From positions 57,301,532 to 57,365,531 of the forward strand of contig NC_057861.1 of assembly GCF_019393635.1 (NCBI RefSeq): DNA of 64,000 bases. The letters are read 5' to 3'. Positions 47,785 through 59,459 of the stretch are shown here, one piece after another. Source of the stretch: Dromiciops gliroides (lineage: Eukaryota; Chordata; Mammalia; Microbiotheria; Microbiotheriidae). The notes under the pieces were generated by a model. It saw only the letters and a list, made by a program, of their open reading frames with translations, had not been told where the DNA came from and ran no database searches. Each line of letters opens with the position of its first letter. Within the stretch, counting starts at the first letter, position 1. The position numbers were made by a program, and so were the translations under genes.

Positions 47785-47990
47785 TAAAATATCAGAGCTG
47801 GAAGGGCCCTTAGTACACAGAATGACAGAGCTGGGAGGCCCCCTAGAACACAGAATATCCCAACTGGGAAGGCCCTTAGAACCCAGAATATCAGAGGTGG
47901 GAGGATCCTTAGAACACAGAATGTCAAAGCTCTGAGGGGCCTTAGAACTCATCAGCTCAGAGCAGGGCAGGACCCTTAGACTGTAGAATG
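47785..47990 (-). repeat. 33-bp-type minisatellite
   Basis: About six units (ATCAGAGCTGGAAGGGCCCT, then TAGTACACAGA) begin about 17 bp after the Mar1-like SINE. Confidence 0.88.
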
Positions 47991-48046
47991 TCTCATACAT
48001 TATGTCCAAAAATCAAATCCCATCTGCCTCATACACCTTACCTTCT

Positions 48047-48202
48047 TTTGTTTTTGTTTTTGTTTTTGCAGGCAATGGGGGTTGAGTGACTTGCCCAAGG
48101 TCACACAGCTAGTAAGTGTCAAGTGTTTGAGGCTGGATTTGAACTCAGGTACTCCTGAATCCAGGGCCGGTGCTTTAACCACTGCACCATCTAACTGTCC
48201 CC
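48047..48202 (-). mobile_element. WSINE1-type SINE
   Basis: TACACCTTACCTTCT is perfectly duplicated at 48032-48046 and 48203-48217. Confidence 0.93.
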
Positions 48203-48229
48203 TACACCTTACCTTCTAATTTTCCAATT

Positions 48230-48900
48230 TCAGTTGCTGGCACCATCATCTGTCACCCCAGTTTAAAACTCAGTCATTTTTAAAAATCTTCTTTCTCTCT
48301 TACTCCTCCCTACCTGCCCCTTCCAACTTGCTCCATGAGGCCCTCCTCACTTCTTGCCTGAACTGTTTCAATAGACCTCTAATTTGGCCTCTCTATATCC
48401 AGTCTCTCTTTTTTCCAATCCATCCTGGACATCCTGTACTCTCTATAATAGAATAAAAACTTCTTTGGTTTGGCCTTCAAGGCCTTCTACAATCTGACTC
48501 TCTATCTTACCTCTCTAGTCTTACCCTCCTCCATGTGGCTCATTTTCCTCCCAAACAAGACCATTCGACATCTTCCTCCTCTTGTTCTGTGTGCTTCCTC
48601 CCTTCCTATCCGCCCCTTTTCCCATCTCTGGTTATCACTGAAGCCTTCTTTGCCTAGAACACATTCCCTTCTTGTCTTCATGTGTTTAATACTTCCCTAA
48701 TTCACCTGGCTAGGAGAAAAACCCTTTCCTCCTAGAATTTCTTTTTCTAGGTCTTCCCAGGTCTTCTCAGTTTTCTGGGTCTCTCCTATGGCCCAATTAT
48801 AACTAGCCTTTCATTATAGTTATCTGTACATAGGCCATCACTCTCCCAGTAGATTGGAACTTTCCTGGGGGCAGGGGTGATATCATTTTTCAGTTTCTGT
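48230..48900 (+). mobile_element. L2-like 3' region
   Basis: It is L2-style sequence (TTTGGCCTTCAAGGCCTTCT, then CTCCATGTGGCTCATTTTCC and AGTAGATTGGAACTTTCCTG). Confidence 0.7.
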
Positions 48901-49019
48901 AACTGTCATGGACCTGAGGCCATTTTACATGGTTGAGATGAACAGAGTTGAAATGGGCAACTCCCTCCTCCTCTCCGTTGGGTTGAATAGGCCGAAATGA
49001 GGGGTTTGGAGTCAATCAT

Positions 49020-49165
49020 CTCTAAGCTCTTGCCTAGTTCAAACATTCCAAATTCTGAGCTCCCTCCCAGCTCGGACCATTTTTTGTTCTGCGTTCAAAG
49101 GCAACTTTGGGCTCAGATGTTCCGTATTTTGTGTTCTAAGAGTTCTCCCAGCTCAGATGTGCTAT
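49020..49165 (+). repeat. 33-bp-type minisatellite, strongly decayed
   Basis: Four diverged units, for example GTGTTCTAAGAGTTCTCCCA. Confidence 0.65.
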
Positions 49166-49454
49166 GCTTTGTTTTGTCTTTTTTGTGTCTAAGTGTCCAC
49201 ACCTTGCTCAGGCTGGAAGTGCAGCAGCCCCACCCATGGGTCCTGCTCCCACTTCTGAGAGGCCTGTGGGAAGCTTTGACCTACTCCTTTCCTACTTGCC
49301 TTGTTTCACCTCTCCTTAGTCATTCAGGGGGCCCCAGCTTTGGAGAGATCCCCATGTTGGTGCAGGCACCTCATCTATCAACTTTAATACTACTGCGGCT
49401 TCAGACTGCCAAGATCAACAGATCCACCAGCCTCATCCTCCCCCAGTGGCAGGA

Positions 49455-49965
49455 ATTACTAATGATTCAATGTTCCTCCCAGCTCTGACATACTACTTCC
49501 TAAGGTCCCTTCTAACATTCTATATTCTCATGCCCCAGTTCTGACATCCTCTGTTCTAAGGGTCCTCTGAGATCCTGTGTTCTAAGGACCCTCCCAGCTC
49601 TGACATTCTATGTTCTAAGGACCCTCCCAGCCCTGACATTCTATGTTCTAAGGACCTTCCCAGTCCTGACATTCCCTGTTCTAAGGACCCTCCCAGCTCT
49701 GACATTCTGTGTTCTAAAGGCCCTCCCAGATCTGACATTCTGTGTTCTAAGGACCCTCCCAGCTCTGACATTCTATGTTCTAAGGACCTTCCCAGCTCTG
49801 ACATTCTCTGTTCTAAGAACCCTCCCATCCCTGACATTCTGTGTTCTAAAGGCCCTCTGAGATCCTGTGTTCTAAGGACCCTCCCAGCCCTGACATTCCC
49901 TGTTCTAAGGGTCCTCCCAGCTTTGACATCCTGGGTTCTAAGGGCCCTCCCCTCTTAGCAGCTAT
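49455..49965 (+). repeat. 33-bp minisatellite
   Basis: About 15 units of GTTCTAAGGACCCTCCCAGC type. Units shortened to CTCTGAGATCCTGTG occur at both ends (about 49565 and 49855), suggesting internal duplication of a block. Confidence 0.93.
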
Positions 49966-50380
49966 CATATGTTAAAGCACAAGGTGCCCAGATATTACTA
50001 AGAATAAGGGGTCAGTCCTGAGGTTGGCAGCTTGGAGAATGACAGCTCTCTTCTGAGCCCTCATTTTGAGGGTAGGCAGCTTCTAGGAGGTGGAATGGTA
50101 CTGAGCCTTTTGATTGGGAAGACCAGGCCTACTCCTAGCCCTTTACTATGTGACCCAGGACTATTCCCTAGGATTTTACTAGCAAGGAGGAAATGGGGAA
50201 GGGTTGGGCACTGCCTAGGTGGGGACAAATCCTAGCTCCTTGGCACCTTTTCTCCCATTCATTCCATCCACTTCTCCCTTTTTCTCTCATTCTTTCCAGT
50301 GGTATTTCCAAAGCACCCCTCAGGTCAAGGCCCTGGGCCAGAAGTTTTCCAGTGAGTTCAACGAACTGCTCTCTTTCTTT

Positions 50381-50531
50381 TATTATTATTATTTTTGCAA
50401 GGCAATAAGGGTTAAGTGACTTGCCTAGGGTCATACAACTAGTAAATGTCAAGTGTCTGAGGCTGGGTTTGAACTCAAGTCCTCCTGAATCCAGGGCCCG
50501 TGCTTTATCCATTGCACCACCTAGCTGCCCC
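50381..50531 (-). mobile_element. WSINE1-type SINE
   Basis: The complement of the SINE body ends in an ATT-rich tail. Confidence 0.85.
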
Positions 50532-50894
50532 TCTAACTGCACTTTTGTTAATCCTCACTATACCACCAGGACAAGAGGCCAGGCAAATGGAGCCAACTGG
50601 CCTTTATTAAAAGACTCCTCCCTGCAAGGCAGCTTGGGTAGGGGGGGAGACAGGCACAGAGCCCCAAGCTACAAACTAAACAGTCTCTGCCCCCAAGAAG
50701 CTTAATTTCCCTTTGAGAATGGAGCAGGTTCACCAATAAGTAAATGCAAGTGAGTGCAGGGGGCACAAAGGAAATCATGTCTTTTAGGAAAGATTGAGGA
50801 GTGGGGTGGTTAGAGAAGAAGGACTCAGAGGTTGGGACATCTGAGCTGAACCCGGAAGGAAAATCGTTTCTAGAAGGCAGAGATGTGATAAGAA

Positions 50895-51610
50895 ATGATG
50901 AGCAGGCAGATTTCAGAAAAACTTGGAAAGATTGACATGAACTGATACAGAGTAAGATGAGCAGAACCAGGAGAACATTGTACACAGTAACAGCAACATT
51001 GTGTGATGATCGGCTGTGATAGACTTGGCTCTTCTCAGCAGTGTAACGATCCAAGACGATTACAAAGGACTCATGGAAAACGCTCTCCACATTTAACAAA
51101 AGAACTGATGGAATCTGAATGCAGATTGAGGCATAGTATTATCACTTTCTTTGGGTTGTGTGTGTGTGTGTGTGTTTCCTTTTGTTCTGTTTCTTTCACA
51201 ACATGAATAATGTGGAAATATGTTTTACATGATTGCACATGTATATCCTATATCAGATTATTTGGTGTCTTGTGGGGGAGGGGATGAAGGGAGAAAAATT
51301 TGGAACTCAAAATAAATGTTGATGACTAATGCAGAAATATGCTTAATGTAATTGTATATATATAACCTATATCAGACTGTTTGATGTCTGTTTGGAGAGG
51401 GGGGAGGAAAGGGAGGGAGGGAGAGAAATTTGGAACTCGAAACCTTATAAAAACAAATGTTGAAAACTATCTTTATGTGTAATGGAAAATAATAAAATTC
51501 TTTTAACATTTAAAAAATGACAACAATAAAACAAGAGGATTTTTAAAAAAAATCAATGTTTAAAATTGTCTTTACGTATAATTGGAAAAAATAAAATACT
51601 ATTTACATTA
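50895..51610 (+). mobile_element. L1 3' end with repeated 3' tails
   Basis: It shares TTCAGAAAAACTTGGAAAGA and AGCAGAACCAGGAGAACATT with the copy at 7575. The 3'-most part, from AAATATGTTTTACATGATTG to TTTGGAACTCAAAAT, is followed by a second version (51325-51520) and a partial third (51540-51600). Confidence 0.8.
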
Positions 51611-51816
51611 AAAAGAAGGCAGAGTTGTGAGGACAGAGAACATTCCATTAATAGGGGCTAACCTAGGTAAATAGATGGAGGGCAGAGATGGAATGTAAGC
51701 ACAGGAAAGAGCTAGAAATCCAATTTAAATGGAACATGAGAGTGAACATGAAATAAGTCTGGGAAGGTAAATGGGAGCCCAGTTGTGGACAAAGGCCTTG
51801 AACAACAAGCTTGGGA

Positions 51817-51819
<3 letters not shown>

Positions 51820-51872
<53 letters not shown>

Positions 51873-51935
51873 ATGTATTTTTTATTCATTCATTCATTCA
51901 TCCATCCATCCAGCTATCCGTCTATCTATCTAGCC
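51820..51935 (+). repeat. (GT)n and (TTCA/TCCA)n compound microsatellite
   Basis: A GT run of about 20 units is followed by GTAT, ATTC and ATCC tetranucleotide blocks. Confidence 0.95.
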
Positions 51936-52193
51936 TCAAATGGCTTGTGAACATGATGATAAAGAATAATCCTCCTGGGTGGAGAATGGAGTAGAAAATG
52001 GAGGAGCTGAAAGTTGAGGAACCAAGTATTCCCATATTCTCAGAAAGAATCAAGAAGAGAGGGTCTGAGCTAGACTAATACATAGCCCTGGTGGTAGAAG
52101 AGAGAGAAGAGATTGGAGAGATGTTGGGGGGCTGAGAATCTACATGGCCTGGCATGGGCTTGAGGGGCATGGGATCAATCAATTGATGGGAAT

Positions 52194-52355
52194 TTATTTA
52201 ATTATTTTTTAAGAATTCCACCCCCCCATTACATATAAAAACAATTTTTAACATTCGTTTTTTAAAATGTTGAGTTCCAAATTCTCTCCCTCCCCTCCTA
52301 CTCCATGAGATAGTAAGCAATTTAATATAGGTTATATATGTACAATCATGGGGAA
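52194..52355 (-). mobile_element. L1 3' end
   Basis: The complement of the L1 tail: CCCCCATTACATATAAAAAC, GTTGAGTTCCAAATTCTCTC and TTTAATATAGGTTATATATG. Confidence 0.75.
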
Positions 52356-52721
52356 TTTATCAAACTTACTGAGTAGAGGCAAAGTTGACTGAGGTTTCCA
52401 ACTTGGGTAACTGGGAAGGTGGTAGCACCATAAGAAATAAGGAAATTTATTTTAGGCAGGAAGGTAACAAGGTTAATTTTAGACAGGTTGAGTTGGAGGG
52501 GTTAAGATGACATACTGGTGCAGATGCCCACCTAGTTCTGGAAGTGCGGAGGGAATAAGCATTTACATAGCACCTGCTAATTGCCAGGCATTGTGCTAAG
52601 TGTATTACAAATATTATTTCTTTGGTTGAGCAGGAAATAGGAGAGGCTGGGACTTGAAATCAGGAAAGATATAGGTATATATTCTTTGTTTTGTTTTGTT
52701 TTGCTTTTTTGGTTTTTTTTG

Positions 52722-52860
52722 GGGGCAGGGCAATGAGGGTTAAGTGACTTGCCCAGGGTCACACAGCTAGTAAGTGTCAAGTATCTGAGGGCAGATTTGA
52801 ACTCAGGTCCTCCTGAATCCAAGGCCAGTGCTCTATCCACTGCACCACCTAGCTGCCCCC
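52722..52860 (-). mobile_element. WSINE1-type SINE
   Basis: It has the full body complement between TTTTG-rich runs. Confidence 0.87.
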
Positions 52861-53429
52861 TTATTGTTTTTTGTTTTGTTTTGTGTAGGTTTGAATTCTG
52901 ATGCTAATACATATTAACAGTGTGTCTTTCAGCAGGTCCAACTAGTCTCTGAGTCTCAATTTCCTCATCTGTAACATAAGGAAACAACCCTCATTGTGTG
53001 TTTGTTAAACTTAAAGTACTTTCTAAACTTTAAGGACCTATAAAAATGTGTTGTTATCATAGTATTATTATCCCCATTGAACAGGTAAGGAAACTGAGGC
53101 CCCAAGAGAGGTGGTTTGCCCAAGGCCACATAAATGGTGGAGTTGGGACTATAATAATAATTAATAATAATTTACATTTATATGGGGCTATACAGCTAAC
53201 AAAGGACTCTGCCCTTCTAACACCATTTTGAGGTAGGTAGAGAGACAAGTACTATTATCCCTATTTAACAGACTAGGAAATTGAGGCCCGGAAAGGGGGT
53301 GTAATTTGCCCAAGGCCGCATTGCTAGTAAGTTGTAGGAGTAGGACCACAATAATAATTGCTTATTGACTCCTCCCTAGTAATAATAATAATAATAATAA
53401 TAATTCTGTTGAGAGCTGACTCTAGAGAG

Positions 53430-53600
53430 GTAGCACAGGGTAGTAGAAAGAGTACTGGCTTTGGTCAGAAGACCTGTGTTCAAATGTTGTGGCCTTGGGC
53501 ACTATAGATCTCAGTTTTGAAATCTGGAAAATGAGAGGGGTTGGACTAGGAGTCTTCTTGGGACCCTTCTAGTTCTCGGTCTATGATGCTGTGATTTTTA
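53430..53600 (+). repeat. MIR-like fragment
   Basis: AGTAGAAAGAGTACTGGCTT starts it and GGGACCCTTCTAGTTCTCGG ends it: again a single tail unit. Confidence 0.65.
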
Positions 53601-53724
53601 TGCCACCCAGTGGTTTTCAAAGCCCTGTAAGTAATGGAAGTATAATTAGCCCATTTTACAGATCAGGAAACTGAGGCTCAGAGAGAAGGGATCTGTTCAG
53701 GACTTTGGCTGCTTGTAGGGCTGT

Positions 53725-53950
53725 TGGGGGTGCAATAGCAGCCCATGGACTTGAAGTCAGGAATACCTGGGTTCAAATTATATCTTAGAGACTTCCTAGC
53801 TGTGTGACCAATGGCAAATCACTTAACCACTCTCAGACTCAGTTTCCTCATGTTTAAAGTGAGGACTACAACAGCACCTATGTCGTAGAATTCTTGTAAG
53901 GCTCAAATAAGCAAACATATGTGTATAGACCTTTGTGCTACATAGCTGTT
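53725..53950 (+). repeat. MIR-like element
   Basis: ATACCTGGGTTCAAATTATA, then CTCAGACTCAGTTTCCTCAT and ATTCTTGTAAGGCTCAAATA. Confidence 0.72.
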
Positions 53951-54239
53951 ATTAGCCTATATAGCTATTATCACTCAGAACTCTGACCCTATGGCTCCTG
54001 ACTCACCCACTTAGGGATATCTCCACTGTAAGAGCAACATGGGAAGGGCCAGGAAATGCATCTGAGGACATTGAGCTGCCTGCGTTAGAGGCTCACTTGG
54101 GGAGGTGGGATTCAGGCAGCAAAGGGAGTCTGCTCAGGGCAGGAGGGCAGGATCGGGAGGAGCAACTATTAGATACGAATCATCTCCATAGGGCTTCAAG
54201 TCCAGCCATTGATGTCTGGGGGAGGCTGCGAAAAGCACG

Positions 54240-55145
54240 TTCCCTCAATGTCCTGGGTTCTAAGGGCCCTCCCAGCTCTGACATCCTGGGTTCTAAGGGC
54301 CCTCCCAGCTCTGACATCCTGAGTTTTAAGGGCCCTCCCAGCTCTTGACATCCTGGGTTCTAAGGGCCCTCCCAGCTCTGACATCCTGGGTTCTAAGAGC
54401 CCTCCCAGCTCTGACATCCTGGGTTCTAAGGGCCATCCCAGCTCTTGACATCCTGGTTTCTAAGGGCCCTCCCAGTTCTGACATCCTGGGTTCTAAGGGC
54501 CCTCCCAGTTCTGACATCCTGGGTTCTAAGAACTCTCCCAGCTCTGACATCCTAGGTTCTAAAGACTCTCCCAGCTCTGACATCCTGGGTTCTAGGGGCC
54601 CTCCCAGCTCTGACATCCTGTGTTCTAAGAACCCTCCTAGCTCTGACATCCTGTGTTCTAGGGGCCCTCCCAGCTCTGACATCCTGGGTTCTAAGGACTC
54701 TCCCAGTTCTGACATCCTGGGTTCTAGGGGCCCTCCCAGCTCTGAGATCCTGTGTTCTAAGAACCCTCCCAGCTCTGAGATCCTGTGTTCTAAGAACCCT
54801 CCCAGCTCTGACATCCTGGGTTCTAGGGGCCCTCCCAGCTCTGAGATCCTGTGTTCTAAGAACCCTCCCAGCTCTGACATCCTGGGTTCTAAGGGCCCTC
54901 CCAGTTCTGACATCCTGGGTTCTAGGGGCCCTCCCAGCTCTGACATTCTGAGTTCTAAGGGCCTTCCCAGTTCTGACATCCTGTGTTCTAAGGGCCCTCT
55001 CAGCTCTGACATCCTGTGTTTTAAGAACCCTCCCAGCTCTGACATCCTGGGTTCTAGGGGCCCTCCCAGCTCTGATATTCCATGTTCTAAGGGCTCTCCC
55101 AGCTCTGACATTCCATGTTCCAAGGGTCCTCCCAGCTCTGACCTT
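54240..55145 (+). repeat. Largest 33-bp minisatellite array
   Basis: About 27 units, most matching TTCTAAGGGCCCTCCCAGCT followed by CTGACATCCTGGG or close variants. Because the unit is 33 bp, long frames stay open on both strands (270 codons on plus, 265 on minus). Two units carry one extra T (GCTCTTGACATCC). The array ends where a MIR-like piece begins at about 55150. Confidence 0.97.
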
Positions 55146-55419
55146 CAATATTTATAGAATCACAGACTTAGAGCTAGAAAGGACATTAGAAATCATCCAG
55201 TCTGACCCCATCTCATTTTACAGATAGAAAAAAAAATGAGCAAAGAGAATGGAAAAGGCTTGCTCTGGGTCACAGAGTTAGCCAGAGTCAGTGGTCAAAT
55301 TTGAATTGAGGTCTCTGTACACTGTCTTTACAACTCTCCCTTAACATTTGAGGTTATAGCTGTCAAATCTTATGTTTTAAGGCCCCTCCAAACCCTGACA
55401 TTCGAAGTTGTACATTCAG

Positions 55420-55860
55420 TCTTTTAATAAACATTTATTAAGTGCCTACTATGTACCTGTCTGGAATTGGGCTCAGTGCTGGGGATACAAAAGAGGCAAA
55501 AGACAGTCCCTGCCCTCGGAGTGCTCACAATTTAATGGGGGGGGAGGCAGGGGCTGGGGAGACAACCTGTAAAGGAGTATGTGTAAGCAAATTAAATATA
55601 AGTAAATGGAAATAACCAAACAGAAGGAAAGCACTAGAATCAAGGGGGATGGGAAAAGGATTTGCGCTGGGACTTGAAGAAGTCTGGGAAGACAGGAGAT
55701 GGAGATGAGGAGGAAAAACATTCCAGGCATGGGGGCAGCCAGGGAAAATGCCCAGAGCCAAGAGAAGGCATTTTGTTCAAGGTACAGCAAGGAGGTCCTT
55801 GGATGAGAGTTGCGTGGTGGGGGAAAAAGGTGTAAGAGGACCAGGAAGACACGGTTGGAG
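55420..55860 (+). repeat. Old dispersed repeat (unnamed family)
   Basis: AACATTTATTAAGTGCCTAC, then GTGCTGGGGATACAAAAGAG and AAACATTCCAGGCATGGGGG. It is the best copy of the family also seen at 13915 and 61210. Confidence 0.65.
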
Positions 55861-55865
55861 CTGAG

Positions 55866-56014
55866 GGGTTTTTTTGTTGTTTTTTTAAACAGGGCAATGA
55901 GGGTTAAATGACTTGCCCAGGGTCACACAACTAGTACAAGTCAAGTGTCTGAGTCTGGATTTGAATTCAGGTCCTCCTGAATCCTGGGCTGGTACTTCAT
56001 CCACTGTGCCACCT
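55866..56014 (-). mobile_element. WSINE1-type SINE
   Basis: A diverged copy with a short T run at its tail end. It sits at the end of the preceding repeat. Confidence 0.82.
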
Positions 56015-56639
56015 AGAACTGAGTTTTAGGAACCTCCCTTTGGTTGCTAAATGGAGGATAGACTGGAATGGGGGGGTGGGAAGACTTGAAGTAGGTAGAC
56101 CCACCCCTCCAGCAGTTCTTGCACTAATCCAGGGCCTGCACCAGAGTGGGGGCAGTGACAGAGGAGACAAAGGTGCTTATTTGATAGATGGGGTAGAGTT
56201 GAAACAGACTGGCTTTGGCAACAACTTGGATGTAGGGGGAAGGGGATAAGAGAGAGTGAGGAATCCAGGCTGGCTCGTAGGTTGGGAGTCTGATGGACCG
56301 GGAGAATTGTGGTACCCCCAACAGTAATAGGGAAATTTGGAAGAGGGGAGGGCTTGAGGAGAAAGATAATGAGTTCAGTGTTGGACATCATGAGTTGAAG
56401 ATGTCCAAGGGACATCTAGTTTGGGGTGTCCGGTGGAGATGGGAGACTGGAGATCTGCAGAATTGGGGGCTGGATAAGTAGATTCGAGAATCATTGGATG
56501 GAACACCTGCCTGCCTTGACATTCCAGGTTCTAGGTTATAAAGTTCCTCCAATATTCAGTGCTCCTCGAATCTATAATTTCTTAGCCAGTTTAACCTGTT
56601 TGGGGAGTTGGTGAGACAGAGTATGCCCAGAGTTAGTTA

Positions 56640-57110
56640 GCCCAGAACACTAAACTCCAGAGTTCCCTGGGGCCCCTCAGTTCAGTATAAACCCCACCCC
56701 CTTACTTCCTTGGGCTTCCCCCAATGGGACCTGTAAGGTCAGATAACCCTATGGGTTTGGCTGGCTGTCCAGGATGGATGTGGCAGTGCAGGCTGGGCTG
56801 GGCCTGGGCCAGGTGTGCAGGCTGTCACCTGAAGCCTGTTGTCCTGGGAGGAGCAGGGAGTTTTGGGACGATCCCTAAAAACTTCCCGGGGGCCATAAAC
56901 AAATGAGCTGCCTCAAGGTGGCTAGGATAGGATTACTGGTGGGGGGCTGGGAAGAGAAGAGAGTTGTGGGAGCCTCAGGATTGAGGGAAATGGGGGAGGA
57001 GATGTGAATGAGCTCATCCCCAGCCCCCATTGAGCTCTGGACAAATACATTGGAGAAGTGGATGGTCCAGCTCATCCTAGGTAGCCAGAGCTGGAAAGGG
57101 ACCTCAGAGA
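56640..57110. other. Non-repetitive stretch with GATA and forkhead-like motifs
   Basis: CAGATAACC at about 56740 and CATAAACAAATG at about 56894 are the only notable motifs. There is no repeat or gene similarity. Confidence 0.25.
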
Positions 57111-57411
57111 TGGGGGGAGGAGGAGTTTAGGAGTGGAAAGTGGCCCAAAGAAAGGATATAATTTATTTAAGGTCATTAAGTTGCTAATGGTAGGATTTGA
57201 ACTCGGGTCCTCTGACTCCATATATGGGCTACTCTGCTCTGGTGTGGACTGCCCCTTTCCTGTTGTCTTCTGGCTTCTGGCTGAACCCCTGTGCAGTTCT
57301 GGGGTAGAGGAAGTCACTCACTAGAGCTTCTCAGTGGATTTTTTGACCCACTATACTGCAATATAGAACAGGTCCAGATAGCACTGGGCTAGGATTGCCA
57401 AAGGCCTGGTC

Positions 57412-57414
<3 letters not shown>

Positions 57415-57470
<56 letters not shown>
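57415..57470 (+). repeat. (TG)n microsatellite
   Basis: A pure TG run of about 27 units. Confidence 0.96.
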
Positions 57471-57472
<2 letters not shown>

Positions 57473-57999
57473 ATCCCCAGGAAAGCAATTAATTTCTCCA
57501 AGTCTCAATTTCCCCAACTGCAAGCCAGGGGAGTTGGTCTAAGGTCCCCTCCAGCTCTCTGACAATGTTCGAACCTTAAAAAAATAAACCAACCTTATCC
57601 AGATATGTCTTCTCTTCCACCATGCCCATCATGTAAGTTAACCAATTTTTTTAAAAAAGCCTGTTGAAAAGCTGAAAGGGTACAGCAGAGAGAATCCTAG
57701 GCAAGGAATTGGGAGGCTGAGGTTCCCAGCCTGATTCTGCTGTTGTCTTGCAGAGAGACTTCCCTTTTCTAAGCCTCAGTTTCCTCTTCTGTCAAATGAG
57801 GATGATTTCAACACCTTTGTGTTTACATGGGTTTATCAACTTCTGACCTTTTACAGATGAGGAACTGGAAGCTTGGCAGAGAGCCTACACAACTTATCTT
57901 CAAATCCCATTAGGTCTGGTCAAGTTTCATTTATGATTTCTTGAAATAATAGTAATTTTTTTTAAAATCATGGTTTGTATAGAGTCTCATGATTCTTCA

Positions 58000-58980
58000 A
58001 ATCTGTCCCCTTGACTTGTTTTCAAGGTCAGGCAATTTGGGATATCAAACCTCCTACATTTTCTCTTATTTTTTTCCCAGTCTTTTGCTTTCAGCCTAAT
58101 ATTTCTATTTCATGGAGTCATTGGTTTCTCTTTGCTCTAGTTTTCAGGGTGCACATTTCTTGGGTGAAGAAGGTAATTGTTCTCCTTCCAATTTTTTTCC
58201 TGAAGGACTCCCCCCCCCCTTATTTTTTGGTGGGGCACTGAGGGTTAAGCGATTTGCCCAGCGTCACACAGTTAGTAAATGTCAAGTGTTTGAGGTCAGA
58301 TTTGAACTCAGGTCCTCCTGAATCCAGGGCCAGTGCTTTATCCACTGCACTACCTAGCTGCACTCCCCCCCCCCCCCATTAATTTTTTCCTCTGCTTCAT
58401 TTCTTCTCTGTATCCATGCAGTCCTTGTGGACAGTCCAACTTTCCCCCCTTTGGATCTTTATACTTACAGTTCTTTTGGGAAGATATTGATGTTTGCAAT
58501 CCCTTTTTTTCTATTTTAACTGGTTGGTGTTTTCTTTGGTTTACTTATTTCTCCAGTTCCCGAGCTGGGCCCTTGTATCAAGGCCAGGCTTTGCCCCCTG
58601 CTGCACTTTAGGGTGGGGTGCTTAGGTCTGACCCTGGTTCCCTGGGTTTCTGTACCCCACCTTCCAGAGTTAGGGCCTGCCCCCCCATCTTTGAGGTGCA
58701 GAGCACTGTATCTCCAGGGCCTTCTGCAGTATCTCAGGCCAGTGTTAGGGACCTCAAGGCCCCTGGGCCTGGGCTGAGCCCCTGTATGAGTGAGTGCCAT
58801 GCAGTGTGTAAGCCTATAGGTCTCCAGGGTTTGCTTACAAGGCCCCCGCTCTGGGGCTTCCTGATCATCCTGGCCATTTTGGGGAGCCCCCTGCTCAGCT
58901 CTGCTCTTGGTGCCTCTGTGGACACAGAGCCTTGCAGGCTGCTTTTGACCCTAGTTGGTCTCTGGTTAAGCTGCCAGGCT
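58000..58980 (-). mobile_element. Possible L1 5' region, split by a SINE
   Basis: CAGTCTTTTGCTTTCAGCCT and GGTGAAGAAGGTAATTGTTC resemble the complement of L1 ORF1, and 58550-58980 is GC-rich like an L1 5' UTR. The assignment is uncertain. Confidence 0.35.
58222..58362 (-). mobile_element. WSINE1-type SINE
   Basis: It has a full body complement between C runs. ACTCCCCCCCC on both sides may be the target duplication. Confidence 0.83.
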
Positions 58981-58983
58981 GAT

Positions 58984-59309
58984 TTTGTTGTTGTTGTTGT
59001 TATTAGTCCTTCATTCCCGAAGAGGACCATGACATCAGGGAGATGTCATGGCTTGCACTGAATTGGATTTAAGTGAAAGAAGGGTGTGCAAAGTCACCAG
59101 ACTCTCTCCTCCAGAGCCATCTGGGTCCAGTGGCAAGATACGCATCAGGACGACAGGAGATAGCCCCATATGTTTGAGGCAATTGGGGTCAAGTGACTTG
59201 CCCAGGGTCACACAGCTAGTAAGCGTTAAGTGTCTGAGGCTGGATTTGAACCCAGGTACTCCTGAATCCAGGGCCGGTGCTCTATCCACTGCGCCACCTA
59301 GCTGCCCCC
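58984..59309 (-). mobile_element. SINE with a third, different 3' tail, full length
   Basis: Read on the minus strand, the WSINE1-like head and body lead into about 190 bases of other sequence (complement of TCATTCCCGAAGAGGACCAT and AGAGCCATCTGGGTCCAGTG) and end in a (CAA)n tail. Confidence 0.8.
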
Positions 59310-59459
59310 CAAGGTCGCACCTTGCCAGTGGAAGAACCAGGACTAAAACCCAGGACTCCTGACCTTTAGCCAAGGGACCTTTCTCCTGGGAAAAGCTAGA
59401 GAAGGAATATCAATGATGGCTGTGCAATCCCAGGTTGGGGCACCTCCCTCTCTGGGCTT

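Noticed and set aside
54326-55157. Open frames of 270 and 265 codons as a repetitive protein gene
   Set aside because: They arise on both strands from a 33-bp tandem unit, with no promoter, splice signals or protein similarity.
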